This document shows positions 23,974 through 32,573 of a DNA stretch of 35,752 nt, piece by piece. The stretch lies in the NCBI GenBank assembly GCA_900770895.1, contig CAAGMF010000306.1, forward strand, positions 1 to 35,752, read 5' to 3'. Numbering within the stretch: position 1 is the stretch's first letter; every line of letters starts with the position of its first letter. The notes under the pieces were generated by a model that had not been told where the DNA came from, made no database searches, and saw only the letters and a program-made list of their open reading frames with translations. The translations under genes and the position numbers were made by a program. The DNA comes from an uncultured Mitsuokella sp. (GTDB lineage Bacteria > Bacillota > Negativicutes > Selenomonadales > Selenomonadaceae).

Positions 23974-25400
23974 TGGCAAACAACAAGGCGAAAGATGAAG
24001 CTTATAAGCGGCGCCACGACCGTACCACGTTCCGCAACGGACTGATGGACATACTAGACCGCTATCCAAAGCTGCAGCCAGAGTCTATCCGCTTTGCAGC
24101 ACCAGTCTACTATCCGATAGCTCAGATAGACATCACGGCCGACGAGGATACATTTGAAAATTTTGATCTCATATATAAATCAGTGCTGCAGATGGCACAG
24201 GACGTGGGCCAAAAGCCAGAAGAGATAGCGGATGTGCTGGGCCTTAGCGAGAACTACGTGACGCAGGTGCTGACCGTGCTGCGCGGCTATGGGCATATAG
24301 ATGCAGACGGCCTCACAGAGAACGGGCGCAAATCGCTTGCGACAGGTCAGAAGGTCATGACGAAGACAATCAAGCAGCGCCTGCAGGTCGATGCTCTGAA
24401 CCTTGTACCGATACGGCTCGAGGACAAGGTCTCAGAGCGGAATCTCATATCTGCTCGCGAGACTGACTACAGTATTGGTCTGCTTTTCCATGAGGAAGGA
24501 ATAACTCTGGATTCACTCGAAAGTCAGATCCGGGCGGATCTTGATACCTTCATCAGGCGTGGCCGCAATATCATAAATGTGAACCTGCATAGTCTGAACG
24601 ACGTGAAGTGTCAGGAGCTTGATTACACGCTCGGCATACTTGTATGTTTTGAAACACACGAGGGCCAGAGTGCGCCAATCGTATTTGCACGGCGCCGCAT
24701 CAATTCATGGCAGAAGCGCAATCAGCAGAATCAACAATTTCGTACGCAGGCAGCCTGGGTGCCGTTCGCAGTCCGTAGCGAGGCTATGCGCAGGCAATAT
24801 GGTCTTCCGGAGACCGCCCCATTGCAGGTGGAGAACCATATTCTCGACGAGTTTTACGAGCGTTTATGTCGCAAGCGCGTCGATTATTATACGTACCAGA
24901 AACGCACACAGGGCGGTGGGCTGGAAAAACGCATGCCAGCTGAAATTGAGACGAAGATGTTTGAAACCATGCAGCATGTGATTGGTGATTCCATTAATCT
25001 TAGTAATTGCCGGCTTGAACGCGAATATGCAGGAACTGGAATAATTGCCAGGGTCAAAGCGGATGTGAGAAGCTGGGCCATTGTAAAATATAGTGATAGG
25101 ACATTCTATATACTGTTGCATATGGCTGAGCACGGTGCCGAGGTCATAGCGGCTGATATACTCTATGGCACCGTGCTGCTGCTGCAATCGACAGACAATG
25201 ATGTGCTTGATATTGCAAATCGTCTCCAAAGTGCAGTCGCGACGTATGGCACGAAAGATTTACGTGCCTATCTAAATGAATACATGAATGGAGACGCCCA
25301 GAAGGATGATGCACTTTCCAAATTGTCGATCGTAGAGCGGCTGGCAAAACTCCTGAGCAATGAATCGCTGCAGCATCTGGAGGAACATAGTGCCAGCTGA
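23973..25400 (+). CDS. Winged-helix domain protein, function unknown
   Basis: 475 residues. Residues about 70-125 form a helix-turn-helix of winged type (QKPEEIADVLGLSENYVTQV, then LRGYGHID and TENGRK), which suits DNA binding or protein contact. The rest (about 140-475) is a mixed alpha/beta region without motifs I recognise. Its ATG overlaps the helicase stop by one base. As last gene of the operon it may be a DNA- or RNA-recognising partner of the helicase, or a regulator. A strong terminator follows. Confidence 0.72.
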   Translation: MANNKAKDEAYKRRHDRTTFRNGLMDILDRYPKLQPESIRFAAPVYYPIAQIDITADEDTFENFDLIYKSVLQMAQDVGQKPEEIADVLGLSENYVTQVLTVLRGYGHIDADGLTENGRKSLATGQKVMTKTIKQRLQVDALNLVPIRLEDKVSERNLISARETDYSIGLLFHEEGITLDSLESQIRADLDTFIRRGRNIINVNLHSLNDVKCQELDYTLGILVCFETHEGQSAPIVFARRRINSWQKRNQQNQQFRTQAAWVPFAVRSEAMRRQYGLPETAPLQVENHILDEFYERLCRKRVDYYTYQKRTQGGGLEKRMPAEIETKMFETMQHVIGDSINLSNCRLEREYAGTGIIARVKADVRSWAIVKYSDRTFYILLHMAEHGAEVIAADILYGTVLLLQSTDNDVLDIANRLQSAVATYGTKDLRAYLNEYMNGDAQKDDALSKLSIVERLAKLLSNESLQHLEEHSAS

Positions 25401-25453
25401 TTGAGCGGCACCATCGTTATGATTCGTATGAATTCCATGATGCTCCTATAGCT

Positions 25454-25500
25454 AAAGGCAGGGGCTGCCGCATTTTTGATGTGCGGCAGCCCCTGCCTTT
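25454..25500. terminator. Bidirectional terminator between convergent operons
   Basis: A perfect 19-bp stem (25454-25472 with 25482-25500), loop of 9 nt, A run on one side and T run on the other. A decayed copy occurs at 3433-3478. Confidence 0.93.
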
Positions 25501-25509
25501 GCTGTTTAG

Positions 25510-26499
25510 TTATTGGTTCATCAGCTCGGCGATGGCTTTTACGGCAGCGAGCTCGTTCTGGGTGGCGACGTCGATGGCGTGCTGGTGGCTGAACAGGGCC
25601 AGGGACTGGTAGTAGTGCGGATCCTGGAGCACTGCGACGATCTTGGTGGCGATGTCGGTGACGTCGCTGTAGTCGGCAAGGAGTGTGGCATAGGGGATGG
25701 AGCTCGAGCCGATGACGGGGACGCCGGACATCATGTGTTCACAGGCGGCATAGGAGAATGTCTCGCTCAGTGATACCTGCAGGCCGAGATCCATCTGGGC
25801 AGCGAGGCGGTAGCAGTCACGATTGCTCATAGAGGGGTGGTAGATGACGGGGAGCGACAGGCCGGAGCAGATGGTCTGGACGGTATGATAGAGTGCATTC
25901 TGAGCCGGGCCCTCACAAAGATGGAGTTCGAGCGGCAGTTCGCGGGCGGCGAGAGCGACGGCGGCTATCTGGGTGATGATGTTCTTCAGCGGGCGGTAGG
26001 CGCAGAGGAGGCTCACGCGGCGGGTGGGGCGCTGCACTTTTGCCTGGGCCGCTGTACGGACCTCTTTTTCGCTCGTGTGGTAGGAGAACGTATTGGGCAG
26101 GTACAGGCTGTGGAGCGGCAGTATGGCGTTCAGCCCCGTGACCTCGCGCTCGGAGGGGCAGGTCAGTCGCAGCGAGGGATACAGGCTGCCCCAGTGCAGC
26201 AGCCGCTGATAGATGCCTTCCTCGGCCTGGAGGTTGCACATGGTGGAGTGGAGGGAGAGTACGATATTTTTCCCCGTGGCCATGATAGCATCCATCGCCT
26301 CATCGGAGAAGCTCGGTACCTGCAGGTCGATGCAGCGGCTGTCACAGTCGCGGACGAGGGAGACCAGCTCTGCATCATCATGGTATTCGAGGAGTTCGTA
26401 GACGATGCCGGCGCGCTGCAGTATGCTGGCCAGGTGGTGGATGGAGACGATGACGCCGGATTCGTAGGGGAGATGACGATAGATGATACTGATGTCAAT
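25510..26499 (-). CDS. Glycosyltransferase (GT4-like), non-AUG start
   Basis: About 329 residues if read from ATT 26499; the first in-frame ATG (26295) would cut off conserved N-terminal sequence. The N-terminus DISIIYRHLPYESGVIVSIH has the opening beta strand and Gly loop usual for GT-B enzymes. The C-terminal part has LLCAYRPLKNI, then LQVSLSETFSYAACEHMMSG (the E-x7-E-like region of GT4) and GVPVIGSSSIPYA. The open frame runs from 26517 (after TAG 26520-26518) and offers only CTG 26511, ATT 26508 and ATT 26499 as starts, with AAAGGA just upstream of the CTG. It follows the glycosidase-like gene by about 40 bp. It transfers a sugar from a nucleotide donor, probably to a surface glycan. Confidence 0.75.
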   Translation of the reverse strand: MDISIIYRHLPYESGVIVSIHHLASILQRAGIVYELLEYHDDAELVSLVRDCDSRCIDLQVPSFSDEAMDAIMATGKNIVLSLHSTMCNLQAEEGIYQRLLHWGSLYPSLRLTCPSEREVTGLNAILPLHSLYLPNTFSYHTSEKEVRTAAQAKVQRPTRRVSLLCAYRPLKNIITQIAAVALAARELPLELHLCEGPAQNALYHTVQTICSGLSLPVIYHPSMSNRDCYRLAAQMDLGLQVSLSETFSYAACEHMMSGVPVIGSSSIPYATLLADYSDVTDIATKIVAVLQDPHYYQSLALFSHQHAIDVATQNELAAVKAIAELMNQ

Positions 26500-26542
26500 T
26501 GCTGGAATCAGTCCTTTCTAAGCGAGATGGTGATACGGATGT

Positions 26543-28084
26543 CTAGAGTACGGTATGGCAGTCGCTGCCGTGCTGATAGATGACGCGGACAGCGCCGGGG
26601 GCAATCGTCAGCTGCTGGTCACCGACCGCCAGTGTCTGAGGCGTGGCAGCAGGATTCAGCAGCGTGAGTATGACCTCATCACCGCAGCGGAACCTGTTCG
26701 CGAGGCAGACGCTGTGCAGCGGTACGAGCGGCGTGCAGTCGGGGGAGTCGAATATGGCGGCGTAGCGGCAGAGTATCGCATGGTTGCGGCGTATCCGCTG
26801 GCGTATCGCGGCCGGGTACCATTGCTCGTTGCCGATATCGTTGCCGATGAAGAAGCCTTCGCCATTGAACAGGGATTTGTCAAGGCATCCGGCAAGGTCA
26901 TCGCCAGGGCGGTCGCACTGCGTCATCTTGAATATGCGTACCTCGGGGTGAGCGAAGCGCAGGATGTCGACCGTGGAGGAGGCATCGGACAGGGCGGCGT
27001 GAAAGGCGGGGAGCTCGTGGTCACTCGGGAAGGCTTCGCAGAGGCGTAGGAGGTCCGGCGGAGTGACGTTGTCGACAAACTCCAGCTCGGCGCGCGGCTG
27101 GTCGATGGGCTTCGCGTGTGCATGATCGGGGGAGCAGCAGGGGTAGGTCGTGCCAAAACCGAGTTCGTCGAAGTACACGCCATCGAGCCGCAGTTGCGTC
27201 GTGGCCGTGGCGAGCTGCCCGCGGCATATATCCTGCCACAGAGGCTCGGTGAGGCAGGGCGCCCATTCGTCATCGCGCCATACCCTGAGCGGGCGGCGGG
27301 CAGAGTCGGTCTGCCAGATCGAGTCTGGGAGGGCATGGAACAAAGGGCTCTTTTCCTGCACGAGATAGGGGTCGAGATAGTAGATCTGCAGCAGGCCGGA
27401 TTCTTGCACGTCGCGCAGCAGCTTGCGCGGGAGCGAGGCGGGATATATCGCGGTATTGCCACAGCGCACACGCGTGTGTGGATCGTAGCCGAGGTCGAAC
27501 AGCAGCAGGGCTTCGGCACCGCCGAATTCATCCTGGAGCCGTTGCATCTCCTCGGCAAATCCTGCTTTGTGTCCGGGAGAGCCAGGCGCCAGCTCGGGAT
27601 GGAGGAAACAGCGCCAGAGATGGAAGCAGCCCGCGAGCCGCGGGTCCAGGCGGCGTCGACCATGACGGCTGTAGTACCAGCGCTGATAGAGGTCGAGGCC
27701 GCAGTGCCAGTCGGGGGCATGCCCGATGAGCAGCAGGCGATGCGGCGCGACGGACTCGTCGAATTGCAGCCTGATCGTGATGCCGGAGGCATCCTTGGCG
27801 AGCGAGATGGTGCGCAGGCTGCTGTCTGTGAGGAGCAGGGTGCAGGCGGCCGCGCGGCCGATGATCGTCAGGAAGGACAGCGGGAACATGTAGCCGACGG
27901 AGACGGGACCCAGCGTGATGGGGTGGGCGGACAGGATGAATTCGCGGCCCGGGAAGCAGTAGCTCATCTCGCTGCTCGCGCGGCCATCAGTCAGGTGCAG
28001 CACCGCCGTAGCGTCGCAGTCAATCGGGAGGAGCTGCTCCGGGGCATCTGCGATGGGGGGCAGGCTGGACAGGTTGTAGGTCAT
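26543..28084 (-). CDS. Glycoside-hydrolase-like (TIM-barrel type) protein
   Basis: 513 residues. An N-terminal beta-rich part (1-125) is followed by a barrel-like region: WYYSRHGRRRLDPRLAG, EALLLFDLGYDPHTRVRCG, LLQIYYLDPYLVQ, then LDGVYFDELGFG (about 298-309), where D-E near a strand end resembles catalytic acids of alpha-galactosidase-like barrels. The C-terminal LILTLLNPA-type beta domain fits a GH accessory domain. I would place it near alpha-galactosidase-like or DUF6259-like proteins, but cannot name a substrate. No signal peptide is seen. ATG 28084 has no clear SD. The frame is open for another 27 codons upstream without a standard start. Confidence 0.55.
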   Translation of the reverse strand: MTYNLSSLPPIADAPEQLLPIDCDATAVLHLTDGRASSEMSYCFPGREFILSAHPITLGPVSVGYMFPLSFLTIIGRAAACTLLLTDSSLRTISLAKDASGITIRLQFDESVAPHRLLLIGHAPDWHCGLDLYQRWYYSRHGRRRLDPRLAGCFHLWRCFLHPELAPGSPGHKAGFAEEMQRLQDEFGGAEALLLFDLGYDPHTRVRCGNTAIYPASLPRKLLRDVQESGLLQIYYLDPYLVQEKSPLFHALPDSIWQTDSARRPLRVWRDDEWAPCLTEPLWQDICRGQLATATTQLRLDGVYFDELGFGTTYPCCSPDHAHAKPIDQPRAELEFVDNVTPPDLLRLCEAFPSDHELPAFHAALSDASSTVDILRFAHPEVRIFKMTQCDRPGDDLAGCLDKSLFNGEGFFIGNDIGNEQWYPAAIRQRIRRNHAILCRYAAIFDSPDCTPLVPLHSVCLANRFRCGDEVILTLLNPAATPQTLAVGDQQLTIAPGAVRVIYQHGSDCHTVL

Positions 28085-28187
28085 ATCGTAGATGGTTTTG
28101 ATCAGCTTCTTTCCATATATAGGGGCCAGCGCGGCTCCGGCGCGCCGGGACGTGCTGGCACTGGGATACTACGGATTCCGTTGCAGG

Positions 28188-29333
28188 CTAGAAATTGACG
28201 GCGGCCTGATCACAACGCAGATACGGGGAACAGCGGAAGAAGTCAATCATATCGGGGCGCAGGTCGGAGCAGTGCAGGTAGTCGAGCAGCTCGAGGACGT
28301 CGGGGAGGGAGTTCTCTATGCGGTGGTTCACGACGGCCAGCTGGTGGTCGGCCTCGGCGCGGCTCAGGAGGCCATGGCGAACCATGGCGCTGAGCTTGAA
28401 GTCCGACTCGGTGTAGCCCATGAGCCCGTAGTAGAATACATCCTTTATCGTCTCCACGAGACAGTCGAAGTGCCAGCTGCGTTCGGGGCGCTGCCAGCCC
28501 ATGTGCTGCCGCACGAAGCTTTCGGCCTGAGCGGGATTGTTCGGGAAGTAGTGGTCGAAATCGAACAGCAGGTGAGTATCCACGTGGCCGACGCCGTCAT
28601 CGCTCGATAGGTTGTTCTTGTACTTCAGACCGGAGTCGCGGCGGATGAGCTCGATATTGTCGCCGTAGTCGTAGTCTGGGTTGCTCGCGAGGTAGTCATC
28701 GACCGCGGCCGGATCATCAATGAGTTCTTCCTTGAACGGGGCCAGCTCGAGGTACGAGGCACCGCTCACGTACTTGCGGATCTTGAGACGGTCCCCCTCG
28801 TGGTACAGGGCCTTTGTGATGCCATAGCGGCAGCCGGTGCAGAGGACCATGCGGACGACCTCGGGGCGCGGATCGGCGAGCAGGCCGCGCAGGTTCCGCT
28901 GGAAATGGCCGAGCATCTCGTGGTCGTCGATTGTGATGAGTTCGGAGCCGAGGCGGGACTGGGCGGCACGGATATTCTCGAGGGCGAGCGGGTGGACGAG
29001 GCCGACCTTGTTGTGATTGAAAGCGACGATGCGGTCGGCGCCGATGAGCTGGCTGAGCTGTGCCCACATGTAGATGCTGTCCTTGCCACCGCTGACCGTG
29101 AGACCGATGCGCTCGCCAGGGGCGAGGTCGAGGTCGCGGACCAGCTGCTCAGCTCCGCGGAACGTGGGCGCGGCGAAGTCCCGGCAGAACTTGCACTCGC
29201 CCTCGTGCTGCTCAGCGAACTGGTAGCGGGCGGTCAGGCCGCAGTGCTGGCAGGCGTGCGGCTCATGATGGTGGAGGTGTTTCTCATAGGTGGTTTCGGT
29301 GGTGTAGAATTCACTATACTGCGTATCTGCGAT
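28188..29333 (-). CDS. N-acetyl sugar amidotransferase-like PP-loop enzyme (WbpG type), non-AUG start
   Basis: About 381 residues. An N-terminal CQHCG ... CKFC pair (two CxxC, about residues 32-57) is followed by LTVSGGKDSIYMW (about 82-94), the PP-loop ATP pyrophosphatase motif SGGxDS. The remainder (DRIVAFNHNKVG, VVRMVLCTGCRYG) fits the ExsB/WbpG group, which adds an amidine nitrogen to a sugar with ammonia from a HisH-like partner. The first in-frame ATG (29069) lies after the PP loop and cannot be the start. Only ATC 29333 is well placed, 5 nt after AGAGAGGAG; an ATG overlapping that SD runs into a stop after 7 codons. Either a rare ATC start or a one-base sequence error explains this. 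It is driven by shared promoter copy 3. Confidence 0.78.
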   Translation of the reverse strand: MADTQYSEFYTTETTYEKHLHHHEPHACQHCGLTARYQFAEQHEGECKFCRDFAAPTFRGAEQLVRDLDLAPGERIGLTVSGGKDSIYMWAQLSQLIGADRIVAFNHNKVGLVHPLALENIRAAQSRLGSELITIDDHEMLGHFQRNLRGLLADPRPEVVRMVLCTGCRYGITKALYHEGDRLKIRKYVSGASYLELAPFKEELIDDPAAVDDYLASNPDYDYGDNIELIRRDSGLKYKNNLSSDDGVGHVDTHLLFDFDHYFPNNPAQAESFVRQHMGWQRPERSWHFDCLVETIKDVFYYGLMGYTESDFKLSAMVRHGLLSRAEADHQLAVVNHRIENSLPDVLELLDYLHCSDLRPDMIDFFRCSPYLRCDQAAVNF

Positions 29334-29379
29334 GCATTCTCCTCTCTGGAATTCAGTAGTTCATCGATTGACAGTTTTT

Positions 29380-29424
29380 ATTATAGACACCCTGGGGAGG
29401 CAGTTCGGGAAAATCCACTGCCTG
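29380..29424 (-). promoter_or_regulatory. Shared promoter element, copy 3 (amidotransferase cluster)
   Basis: CAGGCAGTGGATTTTCC (29424-29408), 22 bp, then a perfect TATAAT (29385-29380). This copy gives the best evidence that the far end of the element is a -10 box. Confidence 0.8.
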
Positions 29425-29530
29425 ATAGCGGAATCTTTTCATAGAGATGTCTGCAGGCGGCGTGACGTAGAATACAGCTGTAAACATTGATAGGATACCC
29501 CTGGATAGGACCGTGAACGGAAAAGCTCCG

Positions 29531-30595
29531 TCAGATGGCGTGCGCGGTATCGTGTGCGAGACTGCTGCCGGCAGCTATTTCGCATATCTCGGCGGGGTCG
29601 GTGGTGATGCGCTGGGCGATGATGCTGATGGAGGTAAAGGATATCTCGGGCTGGTTTACGTTGAAGAAGTCTATGATCTGGCGGATGGGGTCGGAGAAGG
29701 GGATTACACCAAGCAGGTCGGCGACCACCGGGAGCGACTTGGCTCTGAGATGCTTGAAGAATTTATAGGGTTCGGCGATGCCTTCGACGTAGACCGGATG
29801 ACCCTGCTGTATCTTGTGGTAGTCCTCGAGAACGGTATCGCTCGTCGTGTAGACATTGATGAGATCGTAGCCGTTCGTCGCGCTGTACATATCCGGATAC
29901 TCGAATTCACCGTGTCGATCGAGAGGGGCACGCTTCACGCGGACGCGGAAGTGGCGGCAGTTCCTCTGCTCATCGACTGGCATATAGACGAGACCGGAGA
30001 CGCGCGCCAGGCTGTAGCAAGGATTGTCGTGGCCCTCGGCGTGGCGCTCCTCCGCTATATCGTCACCGTCGCGGAGCTGATCTGCCCAGGCCGTGGCATT
30101 GTCAAGCTTCGTGCGATAGGAGAAACCAGTGACCCCGGCAATCTCGTCGGCAAGACTAGCGTCTTTTCCCTGGGCTGCTACCAGCTCCGTGAGCATGTCG
30201 AGATAGGTCTGCAGCAGCGGGTGTCTCATGAGTATGTGTGTTTCCTGCAGCCGGCCTGAGCCTGCGATATAGCGGCAGCGTGGCGTGTAGCCATCGTAGA
30301 GCAGACGCAGGAGATCCATGCTCTGCTCGGGGATGGATAATGAGAGCGAGGCAAGGCAGCGTGCGGCAGGGGACTTTGGCAGAGTATAGCGCAGGCGGGA
30401 GCGGGCGATGCGGATTCCGTCCAGCGGATCGAACCAGGCATCGGAGCTGTGGTATTTTCTGACCTTGATCGGCTCGTCGCCGGCGGCATACTGATAGGGC
30501 TCCAGCAGGAATTTGTACTCGTTGATATTCGGAATGTCGGCATAATACTGGAAAAGTTCTTCAAGTTTATCGTGTTCGAGTCTGTTTGTCATCAT
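29531..30595 (-). CDS. Protein of unknown function, possibly with an OB-like region
   Basis: 354 residues, no signal peptide or membrane segment. The segment FRVRVKRAPLDRHGEFEYPD through VYVEGIAEPYKFFKHLRAK (about 215-300) has the strand pattern and GxxVYVEG turn seen in OB-fold nucleic-acid-binding proteins; this is a weak guess. The N-terminal two thirds are Leu/Arg-rich and helical. Tandem copies of the shared promoter lie upstream. AAAGGAGG (30629-30622) is 26 nt from the ATG with a small hairpin (GCGGG/CCCGC) between, which would shorten the effective spacing to about 12 nt. It is probably co-regulated with the amidotransferase gene downstream. Confidence 0.65.
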   Translation of the reverse strand: MMTNRLEHDKLEELFQYYADIPNINEYKFLLEPYQYAAGDEPIKVRKYHSSDAWFDPLDGIRIARSRLRYTLPKSPAARCLASLSLSIPEQSMDLLRLLYDGYTPRCRYIAGSGRLQETHILMRHPLLQTYLDMLTELVAAQGKDASLADEIAGVTGFSYRTKLDNATAWADQLRDGDDIAEERHAEGHDNPCYSLARVSGLVYMPVDEQRNCRHFRVRVKRAPLDRHGEFEYPDMYSATNGYDLINVYTTSDTVLEDYHKIQQGHPVYVEGIAEPYKFFKHLRAKSLPVVADLLGVIPFSDPIRQIIDFFNVNQPEISFTSISIIAQRITTDPAEICEIAAGSSLAHDTAHAI

Positions 30596-30690
30596 AGCTG
30601 GTGTCGCGGGCGGTCCCGCTCCCTCCTTTCACGTTCAGGGTTATTTCGTTTACTGATGGTATAGCAGCCCGGTCGGGCTGCTGTCTGGTA
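30596..30690 (-). promoter_or_regulatory. Structured 5' leader of the unknown gene
   Basis: Two hairpins lie in the leader: an 8-bp stem (30682-30675 with 30670-30663, AGCAGCCC/GGGCTGCT) without a T run, and a 5-bp stem (30619-30615 with 30610-30606) placed between SD and ATG. I recognise no known riboswitch class. Confidence 0.4.
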
Positions 30691-30715
30691 TTCAGGCCCT
30701 GCTTACGATACTTTT

Positions 30716-30760
30716 ATTCTAGAACCGCCAGAGTCCGTAATCGGGAAAAATCACTGCCAG
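30716..30760 (-). promoter_or_regulatory. Shared promoter element, copy 4
   Basis: CTGGCAGTGATTTTTCC (30760-30744), 22 bp, TAGAAT (30721-30716). It differs from the consensus by one base inside the block. Downstream ATAAAAGTATC is shared with copy 5. Confidence 0.75.
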
Positions 30761-30810
30761 TTGAATACGTATCGGCCATCGGCTTAGTAGATGTTTCCGT
30801 TGATACTTTT

Positions 30811-30855
30811 ATTTTAAAGCAGCTGCCGTCTGTAATCGGGAAAATCCACTGCCGG
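30811..30855 (-). promoter_or_regulatory. Shared promoter element, copy 5
   Basis: CCGGCAGTGGATTTTCC (30855-30839), 22 bp, TAAAAT (30816-30811). It lies 95 bp upstream of copy 4 in the same direction, so the gene at 29531-30595 has tandem promoters. Confidence 0.75.
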
Positions 30856-30871
30856 TTCACTGCGTACCGGA

Positions 30872-30900
30872 TTGCTAATAGACGGATCTGATGCTATAAT
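30872..30900 (+). promoter_or_regulatory. Promoter of the WYL regulator pair
   Basis: TTGCTA (30872-30877), 17 bp, TATAAT (30895-30900), with TG one base ahead of the -10 (TGCTATAAT). It is divergent from, and next to, shared promoter copy 5. Confidence 0.72.
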
Positions 30901-30956
30901 TTTCGTAAAAAATAATAACGATTCACCAATAAATGCTGAATGAGGAGTGGGTACTG

Positions 30957-32573
30957 GTGACGGAAGAGGAAGAAAGAGAAGAAAAAGAGGAACAGCGCAG
31001 GATGCGCCTGCTGAAGGGGCTTCTGAAAAAGATGGGGCGGCCGAATGATGACCGCCTGACCAATGACTACGAAACGCTTCAGAGGCGGCTGCGGCTGATG
31101 TCGTATGGCTGCTATTCCAAAAAAGATCTCAGGAAGATGCTGGGGGTGGGAGGGAGCTCCGTCAGTCACTATGATAACTTCCTCAGGAATATATTGCCTG
31201 ATGATATGGTCATGGAGGCAGGCAGGGGCAAGAAGACACGCGTGCAGATGAAGGGCGACAGCTACTATGTCAGGAACAACTACCTGGCCGAGATGTATTT
31301 CATAGAGAAGCCGCAGGGGGATGATTTGCTGTACTACATAGCTGCGTTGCGCATACTGGATAGCTGCAAGCCTGGGAGCGGCTACAGTGCCGGCGAGATA
31401 GCAGGGATAATCAGTGGTAAAAAATATAAAGAAAAAGAAGGCGAAGATAAATATAAATATAAGAAGAAGGAGGAAGACGAAGATAATACTTGTCAGGTTC
31501 CCAGAGCGACTTATTATCTCCCTGCAGAACAGCATGTCAAAGCAGTACTTCGGCAGAAAGAAAGCCCTCTGATCGACCCACACAACGTGCAGTCGCGTCT
31601 CGAGACGATGGTGGATCTGGGGCTGGTGGAAACTATCGACAATACGAAGACAGTTCGCTACCATCTGGCAACCGATGTGCTGAAAGGACTCAGCGATGCA
31701 GAGCTGCGTGAGCTGGAGTTCGCCGTAGACTTTTTCAAGAATATAGCTCCGCTGGAAGTACCCGGATTTTATCTCTCGGCGCTCATAGATACGAGGCTTG
31801 GCACGGGAAATAAAGAAGAACTGCCTTTCCAGTATGCGAATATGGACTTGCGGCGCATCCTGGATGACGAGTCGGCCTATAGACTCTATAAGGTCTATAA
31901 GGAGGGCGGCCTGGATGTCAGCTTCTTCTATCGCAATCCTTCGGCAAAGGATAAGTCGTATGAGGAACAGGAGGAAGTCGTTAGAGCGGAGAGAGCGCGG
32001 GATAATCGCGTCATATGGCTGAAACAACAGAAGAGGGAACTCCAGGAAGCTGGAGAAGAGGTACCGGCGTGGCTATTGACGAACATCAGCATGGCGCAGA
32101 ATGCAGCAAGGCGGGGCAGGAAAATCGGAGACTGCCTGTGGGAGGCACCCGGACATATAGTAACCGAGCATTTCAGCGGGCGTCAGCAGTTCATCTCTGC
32201 TACAGGTCATACTTATCGGCTGGACGGTATGTCCTATATACGGCAATCGAAACAGGAACCGGAAAAGAAGACTGACAGCCGGCGCAAAGAAAAAAGCTGG
32301 CAGATACGCCTGCGTTTCCACTACGAGGATAAGACGAAAGCCGAGGCACTCCAGCGCTCTCTGCGTACCCATCTGCCTGGTGCCGAAATGCAGCCTGAGG
32401 GTGAGGGAACGTTCATCTGCACCATCGAGGGCACAGGCGATGCCGGGATGTATCGTCCCATCTTGCGGCAGTACCTGCCCAGGGCAGAGGTGCTCGCAGA
32501 TGAGACGACATCGATGCGTCGGAGGATCGCGGATGATATAGAGGAGATGCTGAGAAGCTATGGCGAAAAATAA
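30957..32573 (+). CDS. WYL-type transcriptional regulator (large)
   Basis: 538 residues from GTG 30957. GAGGAG at 30942-30947 fits this start, while ATG 30933 has no SD. The N-terminus has a helix-turn-helix region (YSKKDLRKMLGVGGSSVSHYDNFLRN), then a Lys/Glu-rich linker (about 155-180), a second helical region with SRLETMVDLGLVE (wing-like), and a beta-rich part with FSGRQQFISATGHTYRL. The last 90 residues (WQIRLRFHYEDKTKAEALQRSL and on to the C-terminus) fit the WCX domain that follows WYL. WYL proteins are frequent regulators of CRISPR and other defence loci and can bind nucleic-acid ligands. It is coupled to a second WYL gene by a 14-bp overlap; a fragment of this gene is at 6048. Confidence 0.72.
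   Translation: MTEEEEREEKEEQRRMRLLKGLLKKMGRPNDDRLTNDYETLQRRLRLMSYGCYSKKDLRKMLGVGGSSVSHYDNFLRNILPDDMVMEAGRGKKTRVQMKGDSYYVRNNYLAEMYFIEKPQGDDLLYYIAALRILDSCKPGSGYSAGEIAGIISGKKYKEKEGEDKYKYKKKEEDEDNTCQVPRATYYLPAEQHVKAVLRQKESPLIDPHNVQSRLETMVDLGLVETIDNTKTVRYHLATDVLKGLSDAELRELEFAVDFFKNIAPLEVPGFYLSALIDTRLGTGNKEELPFQYANMDLRRILDDESAYRLYKVYKEGGLDVSFFYRNPSAKDKSYEEQEEVVRAERARDNRVIWLKQQKRELQEAGEEVPAWLLTNISMAQNAARRGRKIGDCLWEAPGHIVTEHFSGRQQFISATGHTYRLDGMSYIRQSKQEPEKKTDSRRKEKSWQIRLRFHYEDKTKAEALQRSLRTHLPGAEMQPEGEGTFICTIEGTGDAGMYRPILRQYLPRAEVLADETTSMRRRIADDIEEMLRSYGEK

Noticed and set aside
27116..28198. 360-codon + strand frame opposite the glycosidase-like gene
   Set aside because: It is low-complexity Ala/Gly/Arg/Glu antisense sequence; the - strand frame has coherent domain-like features.
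29513..30259. 248-codon + strand frame opposite the unknown gene 29531-30595
   Set aside because: It would start next to the stop codon of the other frame without an SD, while the - strand gene has a promoter, an SD and sensible composition.
30663..30682. Attenuator or riboswitch in the leader of 29531-30595
   Set aside because: The hairpin lacks a T run and I recognise no aptamer class.
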